From Pelagibius sp. CAU 1746 (GTDB lineage: Bacteria > Pseudomonadota > Alphaproteobacteria > Kiloniellales > Kiloniellaceae): a DNA stretch of 64,000 nt. How positions within the stretch are numbered: the stretch's first letter is position 1; each line of letters opens with the position of its first letter. The DNA is taken from the NCBI RefSeq assembly GCF_039839785.1, contig NZ_JBDOQT010000001.1, positions 186,001 to 250,000 on the forward strand, written 5' to 3'. The notes beneath the pieces were generated by a model that had not been told where the DNA came from, did not search any database, and was given only the letters and a program-made list of their open reading frames with translations. Below, in pieces: positions 33,995-45,145 of the stretch. The translations under genes were made by a program, and so were the position numbers.

Positions 33995-34983
33995 GCCGCC
34001 GCTCCGGCCGAGGGCGCCACCATGGCGCCGGTCTGCTTGAAACAGCGCAGGCTGAAGAGCACCTCGTGCGGCACTCCGGCCAGGCCGGTCTCCTCGCAGG
34101 CGCGGTCGAGGACGGCGATGGCTTCCTGCCGCGAGCGCGCATGGATCATGCAGTAGAGGGTGTAGGGCCAAACCCGGCCGGCCGGGCGGCGCTGATAGCA
34201 CAGCGTCACCCCCGGCACCGCAGCCAGCATCGGACCGATCCGTTCGGCCTCTTCGGGCGGCAGGTCCCACACCACCATGGCGTTGGAGCGCCAGCCGAGC
34301 GCCCGGTGACGCAAGATCACGCCGATGCGGGAGAGGACGCCCGCCGCCGCCAGCGCGGCAATGCGCGCCAGCACCTCTTCCTCCGGCCGGTCCAGGTCGC
34401 GCGCCAAGGCGGCGAAGGGGCAAGCCACGATGGGCAGGCCGCTGGACAGTCCCTGCATGATCTCCCTGTCGCCCGGCAGCAGCACGCCCGCGTCGACGTC
34501 CTCGCGCGCCGGCGGCAGGCGCCCCGGCCCGTCGAGCGCGAAGGCGAGGCTGATATTGAAGGGACGCACCAGCGGCAGATCCAGCACCTCCAGACCGGTG
34601 CGGCGATGAATGCGGGCCAGCGTCGACTCCACGTGGTCGCGGTCCGGCCCGGTCGCCACGAACCAAATGTTCCAGTCGTTCTCCCGCAGGTAGGAGTGGT
34701 TCACGCCCGGCTCCGCCCCGATGATCTCCGCGATCTCGTCGATGCGGAATTCCGGGGCCGCCACCGCCGCCAGCGTGCTGGCCCCGGCGGTATTGGGCCG
34801 GCAGGTCGCGCCGATGCGGCTGATCGCCCCCGCCTCCGAGAGCCGGCGCAAGCGACCCAGCACCTCCTCCTCCGGTATTTCCAGACGGCGCCCGATTTCG
34901 GCGAAGGGGCGCGGGATCAAGGGAAAGTCCCTCTGCCAGCCGTCAAGCAGCGCACGGTCGAGGGCGTCGAGTATCGGGCTCAT
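33991..34983 (-). CDS. nirDL: NirD-NirL fusion, siroheme decarboxylase
   Basis: A 330-residue protein made of two AsnC-like units in one chain. The first half (about 1-155) is NirD-like (F-P-L-I-P-R-P-F-A-E-I; N-H-S-Y-L-R-E-N-D-W-N). The second half (about 165-325) is NirL-like (L-P-I-V-A-C-P-F-A; C-Y-Q-R-R-P, W-P-Y-T-L-Y-C-M-I-H). Fused NirDL proteins are known in other denitrifiers and carry out both decarboxylations. Here it coexists with separate NirG and NirH. Confidence 0.9.
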   Translation of the reverse strand: MSPILDALDRALLDGWQRDFPLIPRPFAEIGRRLEIPEEEVLGRLRRLSEAGAISRIGATCRPNTAGASTLAAVAAPEFRIDEIAEIIGAEPGVNHSYLRENDWNIWFVATGPDRDHVESTLARIHRRTGLEVLDLPLVRPFNISLAFALDGPGRLPPAREDVDAGVLLPGDREIMQGLSSGLPIVACPFAALARDLDRPEEEVLARIAALAAAGVLSRIGVILRHRALGWRSNAMVVWDLPPEEAERIGPMLAAVPGVTLCYQRRPAGRVWPYTLYCMIHARSRQEAIAVLDRACEETGLAGVPHEVLFSLRCFKQTGAMVAPSAGAAA

Positions 34984-34986
34984 GGC

Positions 34987-36156
34987 CTAAAGCCCTGTCC
35001 GATGGGCGCGCGCGGTGAAGAAGATGCCCGAAGGCGATTCGGCGGCGACCTCGCCCAGTTTCTCGAAACTGCGCGTGTCGTAGATGTCGATCCTGCCGGC
35101 GTCGCGCACCGAGACCCAGACCTCGTGCCCGCGTGGCGTGAACTCCATATGCAGAACCGCCGGTCCCGGGGTCAGCCGATGAATGACCTCGCCGGAGGGC
35201 GTGTCGATCACCTCCACGGTATCGTTGAGGGGATGGGCGAAGTTCACCCAGACCTGCTGCCCGTCCGGCCGCGCGACGGCGAAGACCGGCTGGCCGTGAA
35301 CCTTGGTGCGGCCGACCTCCTTCAGGCTGCGCGAGTCGATCCAGAGCACCTCGTGCCGGCCGACCGCAGGCAGCACGAAGCGTTCGCCCGCCAGAGCCCA
35401 GCCTTCGAGATGCGGCATCTTGTATACCGGCAGGGGATCCTCGCCGCGGCCGTAGCCGGCGAGAATGCGCCGCGGGACCGGCGGCTGCTGCCAGAGATCG
35501 AGGGCCGTCAGACCGTCCTCGCCGAACAGCCCGGCGATGTAGCGCCGCCCATCGGCGGTGATGAGCGCGTCGTAGGGATTACGGCCGATCCCCTCGACGC
35601 GGGTAATTGCCGGCGGGGTCGTCGCCGCCTCACCGCCGGAAAAGTCGGCGATCCAGGTCTCGCCCGCATCCCAGAGGGTGAAGACGAAGCGCCGGCCGGG
35701 CGCATCCACCAGCCCGATGGTTTTCGAGCCGGTCGGGATATCCGCCACCATGTCCAAAGTGGCAGCGTCGAAAACCCGCACCCCGCCCGGTTCGTAGTTC
35801 GACACCGCGACCAGGCGGCCGTCGTCGGAGATCGCTCCGCCGATGGCATTGCCCGACTGCAGCACCCGGGCGGCCAAGCTCTGGGTCAGGATGTCGACCT
35901 TGCTGAGGCCGCCGTCGCGGCCGAAGACGTAGGCGTAGCGCTCGTCCGGCGAGAAAACGACGGAAGCGTGCGACAGGTCGCCCAGCCCTTCCACGCGGCC
36001 GATGGCCGCACGGTCCGATTGGTCGACGACGAGCAGCGATCCGCTCGCCCGCTCCACCACCACGCCCAGATCGCCGGTGGCGCGCAGCGTGTCGGCCTGC
36101 GCCGCCCAAGGCAGCAGCGCCGAAACCAGGCAAAGAGCGGCCGTTAAGCGGATCAT
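34987..36156 (-). CDS. nirF: NirF, d1-type propeller protein of heme d1 synthesis
   Basis: A 389-residue protein with a signal peptide (about 1-21, ending A-A-Q-A-D) and a propeller like the d1 domain of NirS but without a cytochrome c domain. NirF binds a late heme d1 intermediate in the periplasm and is needed for its maturation with NirN. ATG 36156 overlaps the nirC stop as ATGA; an in-frame codon 12 residues upstream lies inside nirC and is unlikely to be the start. Confidence 0.92.
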   Translation of the reverse strand: MIRLTAALCLVSALLPWAAQADTLRATGDLGVVVERASGSLLVVDQSDRAAIGRVEGLGDLSHASVVFSPDERYAYVFGRDGGLSKVDILTQSLAARVLQSGNAIGGAISDDGRLVAVSNYEPGGVRVFDAATLDMVADIPTGSKTIGLVDAPGRRFVFTLWDAGETWIADFSGGEAATTPPAITRVEGIGRNPYDALITADGRRYIAGLFGEDGLTALDLWQQPPVPRRILAGYGRGEDPLPVYKMPHLEGWALAGERFVLPAVGRHEVLWIDSRSLKEVGRTKVHGQPVFAVARPDGQQVWVNFAHPLNDTVEVIDTPSGEVIHRLTPGPAVLHMEFTPRGHEVWVSVRDAGRIDIYDTRSFEKLGEVAAESPSGIFFTARAHRTGL

Positions 36157-36473
36157 CTGACGCCTCCATTCAGCAGGTAGTTGGCGATCCAACGTGCTTC
36201 CTCTTCACTGAGAAGAGGGCGCCAGGGCGGCATCGGCGTGCCCGGCACTCCGTCCAGGACGATGGCGGTCAAAGTTTCCACCGGCTTGCCCGCGAGGCTT
36301 TCCGGCCGCAGGTCCGAGCCGAGCCCGCCCTTCAGCGTCAGGCCGTGGCAGGAGCCGCAATCCTGCAGCACCAGGCGTTCCAGCTCCGCCGCCCGGCCGG
36401 GTGCGAGCTCCGCCGCCGTGGCCGGTCCCGCGGCGAGACCGAAGGCCAGCAGGAGCGGCAAGGCCTCACGCAT
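36153..36473 (-). CDS. nirC: NirC, small periplasmic cytochrome c
   Basis: A 106-residue exported monoheme cytochrome. A signal peptide runs to about residue 20 (G-P-A-T-A-A-E), the heme site is C39-G-S-C42-H43, and a methionine in G-T-P-M-P-P-W is the likely second ligand. In other cd1 systems NirC feeds electrons to NirS or takes part in d1 synthesis. It overlaps nirE by eight bases. Confidence 0.88.
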   Translation of the reverse strand: MREALPLLLAFGLAAGPATAAELAPGRAAELERLVLQDCGSCHGLTLKGGLGSDLRPESLAGKPVETLTAIVLDGVPGTPMPPWRPLLSEEEARWIANYLLNGGVR

Positions 36474-37257
36474 AGGCCGCGCCCTTCCGCGGCCTGCTGG
36501 CGAGCAAGGTCACGATCGCCTCGGGGCGGCTGCGGTAGAGAGACACCACTTCGCCGATCACGAAGAGGACCGGCCCGCGCAGCGACGCCCGCGCCGCATC
36601 CCCGGCGATCTCTCCGAGGCTGGAAACCAGCCGCCGTTCGTGGGGTGTCGTCGCGCCGGCGACCGCCATGACCGGGTGCGCGGCGGGCAAGCCCTCGCCG
36701 AGCAGCCGCCCGGCGATCTCGGCAATGGCGCCGGCCCCCATGTAGACGACGAGGGTGGTCTGCGGGTCCGCGAGCCCCGCCCAGTCGAGGTCGAGCGGGC
36801 GATCCTCGCGGCAGTGTCCGGTGACGTAGCGGACGCCGCTTGCCAAGCCGCGGTGCGTCAAGGGGACCGCGGTCGCCGCCGCCGCGCCCTGGGCCGCGGT
36901 GATGCCCGGCACGATTTCGAAGGGAATGCCGGCAGCCCTCAGGGCCGCCGCCTCTTCGGAGCCGCGGCCGAAGACCATCGGGTCGCCGCCTTTCAGGCGC
37001 ACGACCGTCAGACCCTCGGAGGCCAATTCGATCAGGATTTGATTGATCCGCTCCTGGGGCACCGGATGGGACTTCGGCGCCTTGCCCACCGGAACGAGAC
37101 GCGCCAGCGGCGGCGACAGCTCCAGCACTTCCTCCGACACCAAGCGGTCGTAGACCACGGCCTGCGCCTGGCAGAGGATGCGCGCCGCCTTCAGAGTCAG
37201 CAGCTCCGGGTCGCCCGGCCCGGCGCCCACGAGAAACACCTGACCCGGCTTCCTCAT
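36466..37257 (-). CDS. nirE: Uroporphyrinogen-III C-methyltransferase NirE
   Basis: A 263-residue SAM-dependent methyltransferase with family motifs V-G-A-G-P-G-D-P-E-L-L-T, V-V-R-L-K-G-G-D-P-M-V-F-G-R-G and the P-G-I-T-A-A segment. It makes precorrin-2, the entry to siroheme and so to heme d1. ATG 37257 is preceded by AGGAGG. It is the second gene of the operon after nirS and an intervening hairpin. No CysG-type dehydrogenase domain is present, so the oxidation step needs a gene elsewhere. Confidence 0.93.
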   Translation of the reverse strand: MRKPGQVFLVGAGPGDPELLTLKAARILCQAQAVVYDRLVSEEVLELSPPLARLVPVGKAPKSHPVPQERINQILIELASEGLTVVRLKGGDPMVFGRGSEEAAALRAAGIPFEIVPGITAAQGAAAATAVPLTHRGLASGVRYVTGHCREDRPLDLDWAGLADPQTTLVVYMGAGAIAEIAGRLLGEGLPAAHPVMAVAGATTPHERRLVSSLGEIAGDAARASLRGPVLFVIGEVVSLYRSRPEAIVTLLASRPRKGAAYA

Positions 37258-37299
37258 CGCCTCCTCCCTACCTAGGTCCCATGACAACCGCCTTGAAGG

Positions 37300-37327
37300 G
37301 GGGCGGCCATGCCTGAATGGCCGCCCC
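37300..37327. promoter_or_regulatory. Strong stem-loop between nirS and nirE
   Basis: An 11-bp perfect inverted repeat (GGGGCGGCCAT / ATGGCCGCCCC) with a six-base loop, 15 bases after the nirS stop on the minus strand. No U-run follows on the minus strand, so partial termination or protection of nirS mRNA is more likely than full termination. This would allow more NirS than cofactor-synthesis proteins. Confidence 0.75.
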
Positions 37328-37341
37328 TCCAGGGAGGCAGG

Positions 37342-41287
<3,946 letters not shown>

Positions 41288-41298
41288 CCAAGGCTGTC

Positions 41299-41312
41299 TT
41301 GACTATGGTCAA
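41299..41312. promoter_or_regulatory. FNR/DNR-type box 5 before apbE (TTGAC-TATG-GTCAA)
   Basis: A perfect 5-4-5 dyad 11 bp after the nirI stop. A start site 41 bp from the centre would leave a leader of about 23 bases before the GTG at 41370. apbE and the cytochrome gene thus seem to have their own regulated promoter in addition to read-through from nirI. Confidence 0.75.
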
Positions 41313-41369
41313 GGTGACAGTCAGCCTGAGCCGCCAGAGTTTCCACGCCAACAAGGACCGATCACCGCC

Positions 41370-42317
41370 GTGCCACCTGTGTCGAACCGAAGCCTGAGCC
41401 GGCGCCGCTTCCTGGCCATCTCGGCCGCTGCAGCAGCCTTGCCGGCCGCCGCGCGCGCCGCCCGGCCGGTCGCGCGCTGGCGCGGTGCGGCCTTGGGCGC
41501 CCAGGCCTCGATGACCCTCGTCGGGGTGCACGATGCCGAGGCGGGACAGGTCTTCGGCGCGGTCCAGGAGGAAATCGAGCGCATGGAAGGCCTCTTCAGC
41601 CTCTACCGCCCAGATTCCCTGCTGACCCGCTTGAACGCCGAGGGCCGGCTGACGGCGCCGCCCGAGGAGTTCCTCGAACTGCTCGAACTGTCGGGCCGGC
41701 TGCAGCGGGCAACCGGCGGCGCCTTCGACCCGACGATTCAGCCGCTGTGGCTGCTGCACGCCACCGCCGCGGCGGAGAACCGCCGCCCGGCGGCCGGCGA
41801 TCTCGCCCAGGCCCGCGCCCGCTGCGGCTGGCAACATCTCGAGATTTCACCGGGCGCGCTGCGCTTCACCCGGCCGGGCATGGCCCTGACCTTCAACGGA
41901 ATCGCCCAGGGATACGTGGCCGACCGCGTCGCGGCGCTGCTGCGCAGTTTCGGACTGCGGGACGTGCTGGTCGACATGGGCGAGATCGCGGCGCGGGGCC
42001 GGCGGCCGGACGGCAGTCCCTGGCGGGCCGGCATCAGCTTGCCCGGAGGCCGCATCGTCCGCGAGGTACGCCTGAGCGAACGCTGCCTGGCCACCTCCGC
42101 GCCGCTCGGTACCTTCCTCGACCCTGCGGGGCGCATCGGACACATTCTCGATCCGCGCAGCGGCGAACCCGGAGGGCGCTGGCGGCTGGTCGCCGTCTCC
42201 GCGGAGCGGGCCGCGCTCGCCGACGGTCTGTCGACCGCCTGCTGCCTGCTTTCCCGGGAAGCCATCGCCGCGGCGCTGGCCGCGCAGCCCGGCAGCTCAC
42301 TCGAAGCTCTTCACTAA
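41370..42317 (+). CDS. apbE: FAD:protein FMN transferase, ApbE family (NirX/NosX type)
   Basis: A 315-residue exported ApbE protein. The N terminus S-R-R-R-F-L-A-I-S-A-A is a twin-arginine signal. The core has the family blocks E-I-E-R-M-E-G-L-F-S-L-Y, F-N-G-I-A-Q-G-Y-V-A-D and L-V-D-M-G-E-I. ApbE covalently attaches FMN to Ser/Thr of target proteins; NirI encoded just upstream is the expected client. The start is GTG 41370 with a weak ribosome site. NirX/NosX are the names used in denitrification loci. Confidence 0.9.
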   Translation: MPPVSNRSLSRRRFLAISAAAAALPAAARAARPVARWRGAALGAQASMTLVGVHDAEAGQVFGAVQEEIERMEGLFSLYRPDSLLTRLNAEGRLTAPPEEFLELLELSGRLQRATGGAFDPTIQPLWLLHATAAAENRRPAAGDLAQARARCGWQHLEISPGALRFTRPGMALTFNGIAQGYVADRVAALLRSFGLRDVLVDMGEIAARGRRPDGSPWRAGISLPGGRIVREVRLSERCLATSAPLGTFLDPAGRIGHILDPRSGEPGGRWRLVAVSAERAALADGLSTACCLLSREAIAAALAAQPGSSLEALH

Positions 42318-42344
42318 TCGGACTCAATTCAAGGAGAACATACT

Positions 42345-42728
42345 ATGCGGAGACTGAAGATTACCGTCCTTGCCACCGCCCTCGCCTGTTTCGCCACTCC
42401 GGCCCTGGCCGACGGCGACGCGGAGAAGGGCGAAAAAGTCTTCAGGAAGTGCAAGGCCTGCCATGCGGTCGGCGAAGACGCCAAGAACAAGGTCGGCCCG
42501 CAGCTCAACGGCATCGTCGGCGCGACCGTCGGCATGGTCGAGGATTTCAAGTATTCCGACGCCTTCAAGGAGAAGTCGGCCGAGGGCATGGTGTGGTCCG
42601 AAGACAACCTCGATGCCTATCTGAAGAAGCCCAAGGACCTGATCCCCGGCACCAAGATGACCTTCGCCGGCCTGCGCAAGGACGACGAGCGCGAGGACGT
42701 CATCGCCTATCTCAAGCAGTTCGAATAG
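42345..42728 (+). CDS. Periplasmic class I cytochrome c (c2/c550 type)
   Basis: A 127-residue exported cytochrome with signal peptide (1-22, ending P-A-L-A-D), heme site C-K-A-C-H at about residues 36-40 and a C-terminal G-T-K-M methionine as likely ligand. The fold region matches the c2/c550 type. A good AAGGAG precedes the ATG, 27 bp after apbE. Such cytochromes carry electrons from the bc1 complex to NirS, a natural role here. It may also serve the CuA-type reductase encoded at 50207. Confidence 0.88.
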   Translation: MRRLKITVLATALACFATPALADGDAEKGEKVFRKCKACHAVGEDAKNKVGPQLNGIVGATVGMVEDFKYSDAFKEKSAEGMVWSEDNLDAYLKKPKDLIPGTKMTFAGLRKDDEREDVIAYLKQFE

Positions 42729-42771
42729 GGGTCACTCGAAAAGGACGTAGAGGGCACCGCCGGCGCGGGGG

Positions 42772-43362
42772 CTAGACGGCCAGCGCCCGGGCCAGGTGGT
42801 CGGACAGATCGAACTCGGCCGCGACCCGGGCGCGGCCCTCTGCGGACATCTTGCGGGCGGTCTTGGTGACGATCCCGGCAATCTGTCCGGCGTCGCGCCC
42901 TTCGGCGAAGTCCGCGAAGTACCAGCGCAGAAAGACGAGGCAGATGACATCTTCCAGCATCTGCACCTCCGCGTCTTGCTTCAGCCTTTCCTTACGCAGC
43001 ATCGCGGCGACCCGCCGGCAGTCGTCCGCCGCATAGCCGGCCTGCGCCATCAGCCCGGCCACCCGCTCGGCATGAAAGGCCGCCTGGGCCTTGCGCCAGG
43101 CGAGATAGCCGACGCGGCCCTCGGGATGCGAAGCGCGCGGCATCTTCCAACGCTCGATATGCTGGCCACGGGCAGCGATCTGCAGCAGCTCCGACGCCTG
43201 CGGACAGACCCGCGACAGCTCCGACGACATGCGTTGCCCGTAAAGCAAGGCGGCAGGCCCCTTCTGCGCGCCCTCGCCTTCCGCCGTCGGGTCGGCCGCG
43301 TTGGCGGCGTCGATCGCGGAGAGCACCGCTTCCAGGCGCGCGCTCACTGGGCGCGGCTCCAA
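42772..43362 (-). CDS. DUF4202 domain protein
   Basis: A 196-residue soluble protein of DUF4202, with A-I-D-A-A-N-A-x-D near the N terminus, H-I-E-R-W-K-M-P-R and M-L-E-D-V-I-C-L-V-F-L. DUF4202 genes tend to lie near sulfur or nitrogen respiration genes, but no function is established. It overlaps the end of the DNR-type regulator gene by 19 bases and is probably cotranscribed with it. The many conserved His, Asp and Glu suggest a metal site, perhaps HD-like. Confidence 0.75.
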   Translation of the reverse strand: MEPRPVSARLEAVLSAIDAANAADPTAEGEGAQKGPAALLYGQRMSSELSRVCPQASELLQIAARGQHIERWKMPRASHPEGRVGYLAWRKAQAAFHAERVAGLMAQAGYAADDCRRVAAMLRKERLKQDAEVQMLEDVICLVFLRWYFADFAEGRDAGQIAGIVTKTARKMSAEGRARVAAEFDLSDHLARALAV

Positions 43363-44051
43363 GCCATTGCAGGGTCCTCGACCACATAGGCGCGCAGCGC
43401 CGCCACGTCTGCGATGGCCGCGTGATTCTGGTTGACGGTGACCCCGACCTCCTTCAAGCGCGCAAAGGAGCGGGAGAGGCTCTCGGGCTTCATGCCCAGG
43501 CGGCCCGCGATCAGCACCTTGTCATAAGGCAAGGTAACGGCGCAGCCGCCTTCCTCGACGGGACAGAGCTCGAGCAGGAACTCGGCCACCCGCTGAGCGC
43601 CGGTGTGCGCCTTCAACTGCTCGACCTGGGCCACGAGAGCATGCAGGTGCTGGAAGGTCGAGGCGAGCATCGCCGTGCAAAGTTCCGGATGAGGCTTCAT
43701 GAGCTCCAGGATCAAGCCGGCATTCACCGGCATGGCCCGGCAGTCCGTTACAGCCTCGGCGCCGACCGGATAGACGTCGTGCCGAAAGGCCGCGGCCTCC
43801 CCGAAACTCTGGCCCTTGGTGAAGACGCCGACCACGGCCTCCGCACCGTTCTGCGAAATACGAAAGAGCTTCACCCAGCCTTCGAGCACGATATAGACGT
43901 GCTCCGCGGGCTCGCCCTGCAAGAAGATCGTCGCGCCCCGTGCGAAGGTGCGGATCTCGGTCTGGGAAAGAATGGTGTCAAGGAGCTGGTCGGGCACACT
44001 GGCCAGAAGCATCGACTCCTTGGCGATACGCCAGTCCTCGTTAGGTCGCAT
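43344..44051 (-). CDS. dnr: Crp/Fnr-family regulator, DNR/NnrR type
   Basis: A 235-residue regulator with sensor barrel, dimer helix and C-terminal winged helix. The recognition helix has E190-S-L-S193-R194, predicted to bind TTGAT/C-type half-sites like the boxes found here. There is no N-terminal four-cysteine FNR cluster (its cysteines are near 104, 125, 163 and 170). DNR-type proteins sense NO through heme. Placement between the nir and NO reductase blocks supports this assignment. It is clearly different from the Crp/Fnr protein at 214. Confidence 0.88.
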   Translation of the reverse strand: MRPNEDWRIAKESMLLASVPDQLLDTILSQTEIRTFARGATIFLQGEPAEHVYIVLEGWVKLFRISQNGAEAVVGVFTKGQSFGEAAAFRHDVYPVGAEAVTDCRAMPVNAGLILELMKPHPELCTAMLASTFQHLHALVAQVEQLKAHTGAQRVAEFLLELCPVEEGGCAVTLPYDKVLIAGRLGMKPESLSRSFARLKEVGVTVNQNHAAIADVAALRAYVVEDPAMAWSRAQ

Positions 44052-44116
44052 GGCCTATCCCCCTCGTTCTCGCGGCAAGAGGTACCCCGTTTATTGCGCC
44101 GCGGCATTGAGGTGAA

Positions 44117-44130
44117 TCAACACCAGTCAA
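44117..44130. promoter_or_regulatory. Degenerate FNR/DNR-type box before dnr (TTGAC-TGGT-GTTGA on minus)
   Basis: Read on the minus strand, one arm is perfect and the other has two mismatches. It is 66-79 bases upstream of dnr in the 168-base gap after the hemerythrin gene. It could give weak autoregulation. I see nothing else in this gap. Confidence 0.35.
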
Positions 44131-44219
44131 GCGTGCTCGGCAAGGCGCGACATTCAACCAGTTGGATTCGCTCGAAGAATTCGTGAAAGGCGAAGAGGCA
44201 GGCCCGGCAGAGGGAACCT

Positions 44220-44627
44220 CTAGGCCTGCGGATGCGGGCCCAGGGCGCGGTGAAGCCGCGAATCGTGGACCCGGAAGTGCTCGGAAAACCAGGCCTCCAG
44301 CGTGGCCACGAGGCGGTCGATCGAAGCCTCGGGCGTGACCGCCGCGTCATCCATGAGATCGCGCAGGGCGTCCAGCAGCCGTTCGTGGTCGGCCTTGTGC
44401 TCTGAAAACGCGTCGTAGCGCGCCTCGCGCATCTGCCGCTCCTCCAACGCGAAGTGCGCCGAGATGGCGCGCAGCAGGTCGCCGAAGCCGCGCTCGACGT
44501 CGGCCTCCGGACGGCGCTCCAGGATCGCGCCGGCCGTGCGGTTCACCAGGTCGATGAGCTGGCGGTGCTCATGGTCCACCGCCGGATCGCCGACACTGTA
44601 CTCGGGCTTCCATTCGATCGGAGCCAT
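44220..44627 (-). CDS. Bacteriohemerythrin
   Basis: A 135-residue hemerythrin with the di-iron ligands in order: H19 or H21 (D-H-E-H), H58-x3-E62 (H-F-A-L-E), H77-x3-H81 (H-K-A-D-H) and H117-x4-D122 (H-F-R-V-H-D). Start ATG 44627 has GGAGG upstream. Bacteriohemerythrins bind O2 and can bind NO; as last gene of the NO reductase block it may buffer NO or O2 or help with iron repair. It follows the exported unknown by 17 bp. Confidence 0.92.
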   Translation of the reverse strand: MAPIEWKPEYSVGDPAVDHEHRQLIDLVNRTAGAILERRPEADVERGFGDLLRAISAHFALEERQMREARYDAFSEHKADHERLLDALRDLMDDAAVTPEASIDRLVATLEAWFSEHFRVHDSRLHRALGPHPQA

Positions 44628-44644
44628 GGCGGCCTCCCGTCGGC

Positions 44645-45145
44645 TCACTTGAACACAAAGCCGCCCGTTTCCGGGCGGAAATCGATGACGAAACTCTGGG
44701 CCGGAGCCAGCGTCACCTGCGTCGCGGCGGCGTAGTCGAAGTCTTTCGTTGCCGGGTTGTCGCGCAAGCGCACGGCGATGTCGTGCCGCCCCGCCGGCAA
44801 GGGGAAGCGCCGGTAGATGCGCGAGGGGCCGCTGCCGGCGATACCGCGCGCCGGCAGTTCCTCGGCCAGAACCGTGGCGCCGTCGATGTCCAGTTCGACG
44901 TAGACCGGCGGCCGGCGGCGGTCGCAGACCTTGGAGAGACGCATGTTGGGCGGCAGCTCCGCCAGCTCCTCCGGCGTCCGATCGCGGCAGTTACGCTCGC
45001 CGCTGTGGGTGAAGCTGACCCGCAGCAAGGCCGTCCCGGCGGGAAGGCTCTGCCAAGCGGGCGCCGCCGAGAGCACGGCGACGCCGAGCGACAACGCCAG
45101 CATGGTCATTCCCCCCAGCAGCAGATGATGCAAACGGCCCTTCAT
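44645..45145 (-). CDS. Exported/anchored protein of unknown function in the NO reductase block
   Basis: A 166-residue protein with an N-terminal membrane segment (about 9-28) serving as signal or anchor, followed by a beta-rich periplasmic domain. It has two cysteines spaced about 21 residues apart (R-N-C-R-D; K-V-C-D-R-R-R). I do not recognise the family. It overlaps the cytochrome b fusion gene by four bases, so it is translationally tied to it and may be a periplasmic partner of that protein. Confidence 0.7.
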   Translation of the reverse strand: MKGRLHHLLLGGMTMLALSLGVAVLSAAPAWQSLPAGTALLRVSFTHSGERNCRDRTPEELAELPPNMRLSKVCDRRRPPVYVELDIDGATVLAEELPARGIAGSGPSRIYRRFPLPAGRHDIAVRLRDNPATKDFDYAAATQVTLAPAQSFVIDFRPETGGFVFK

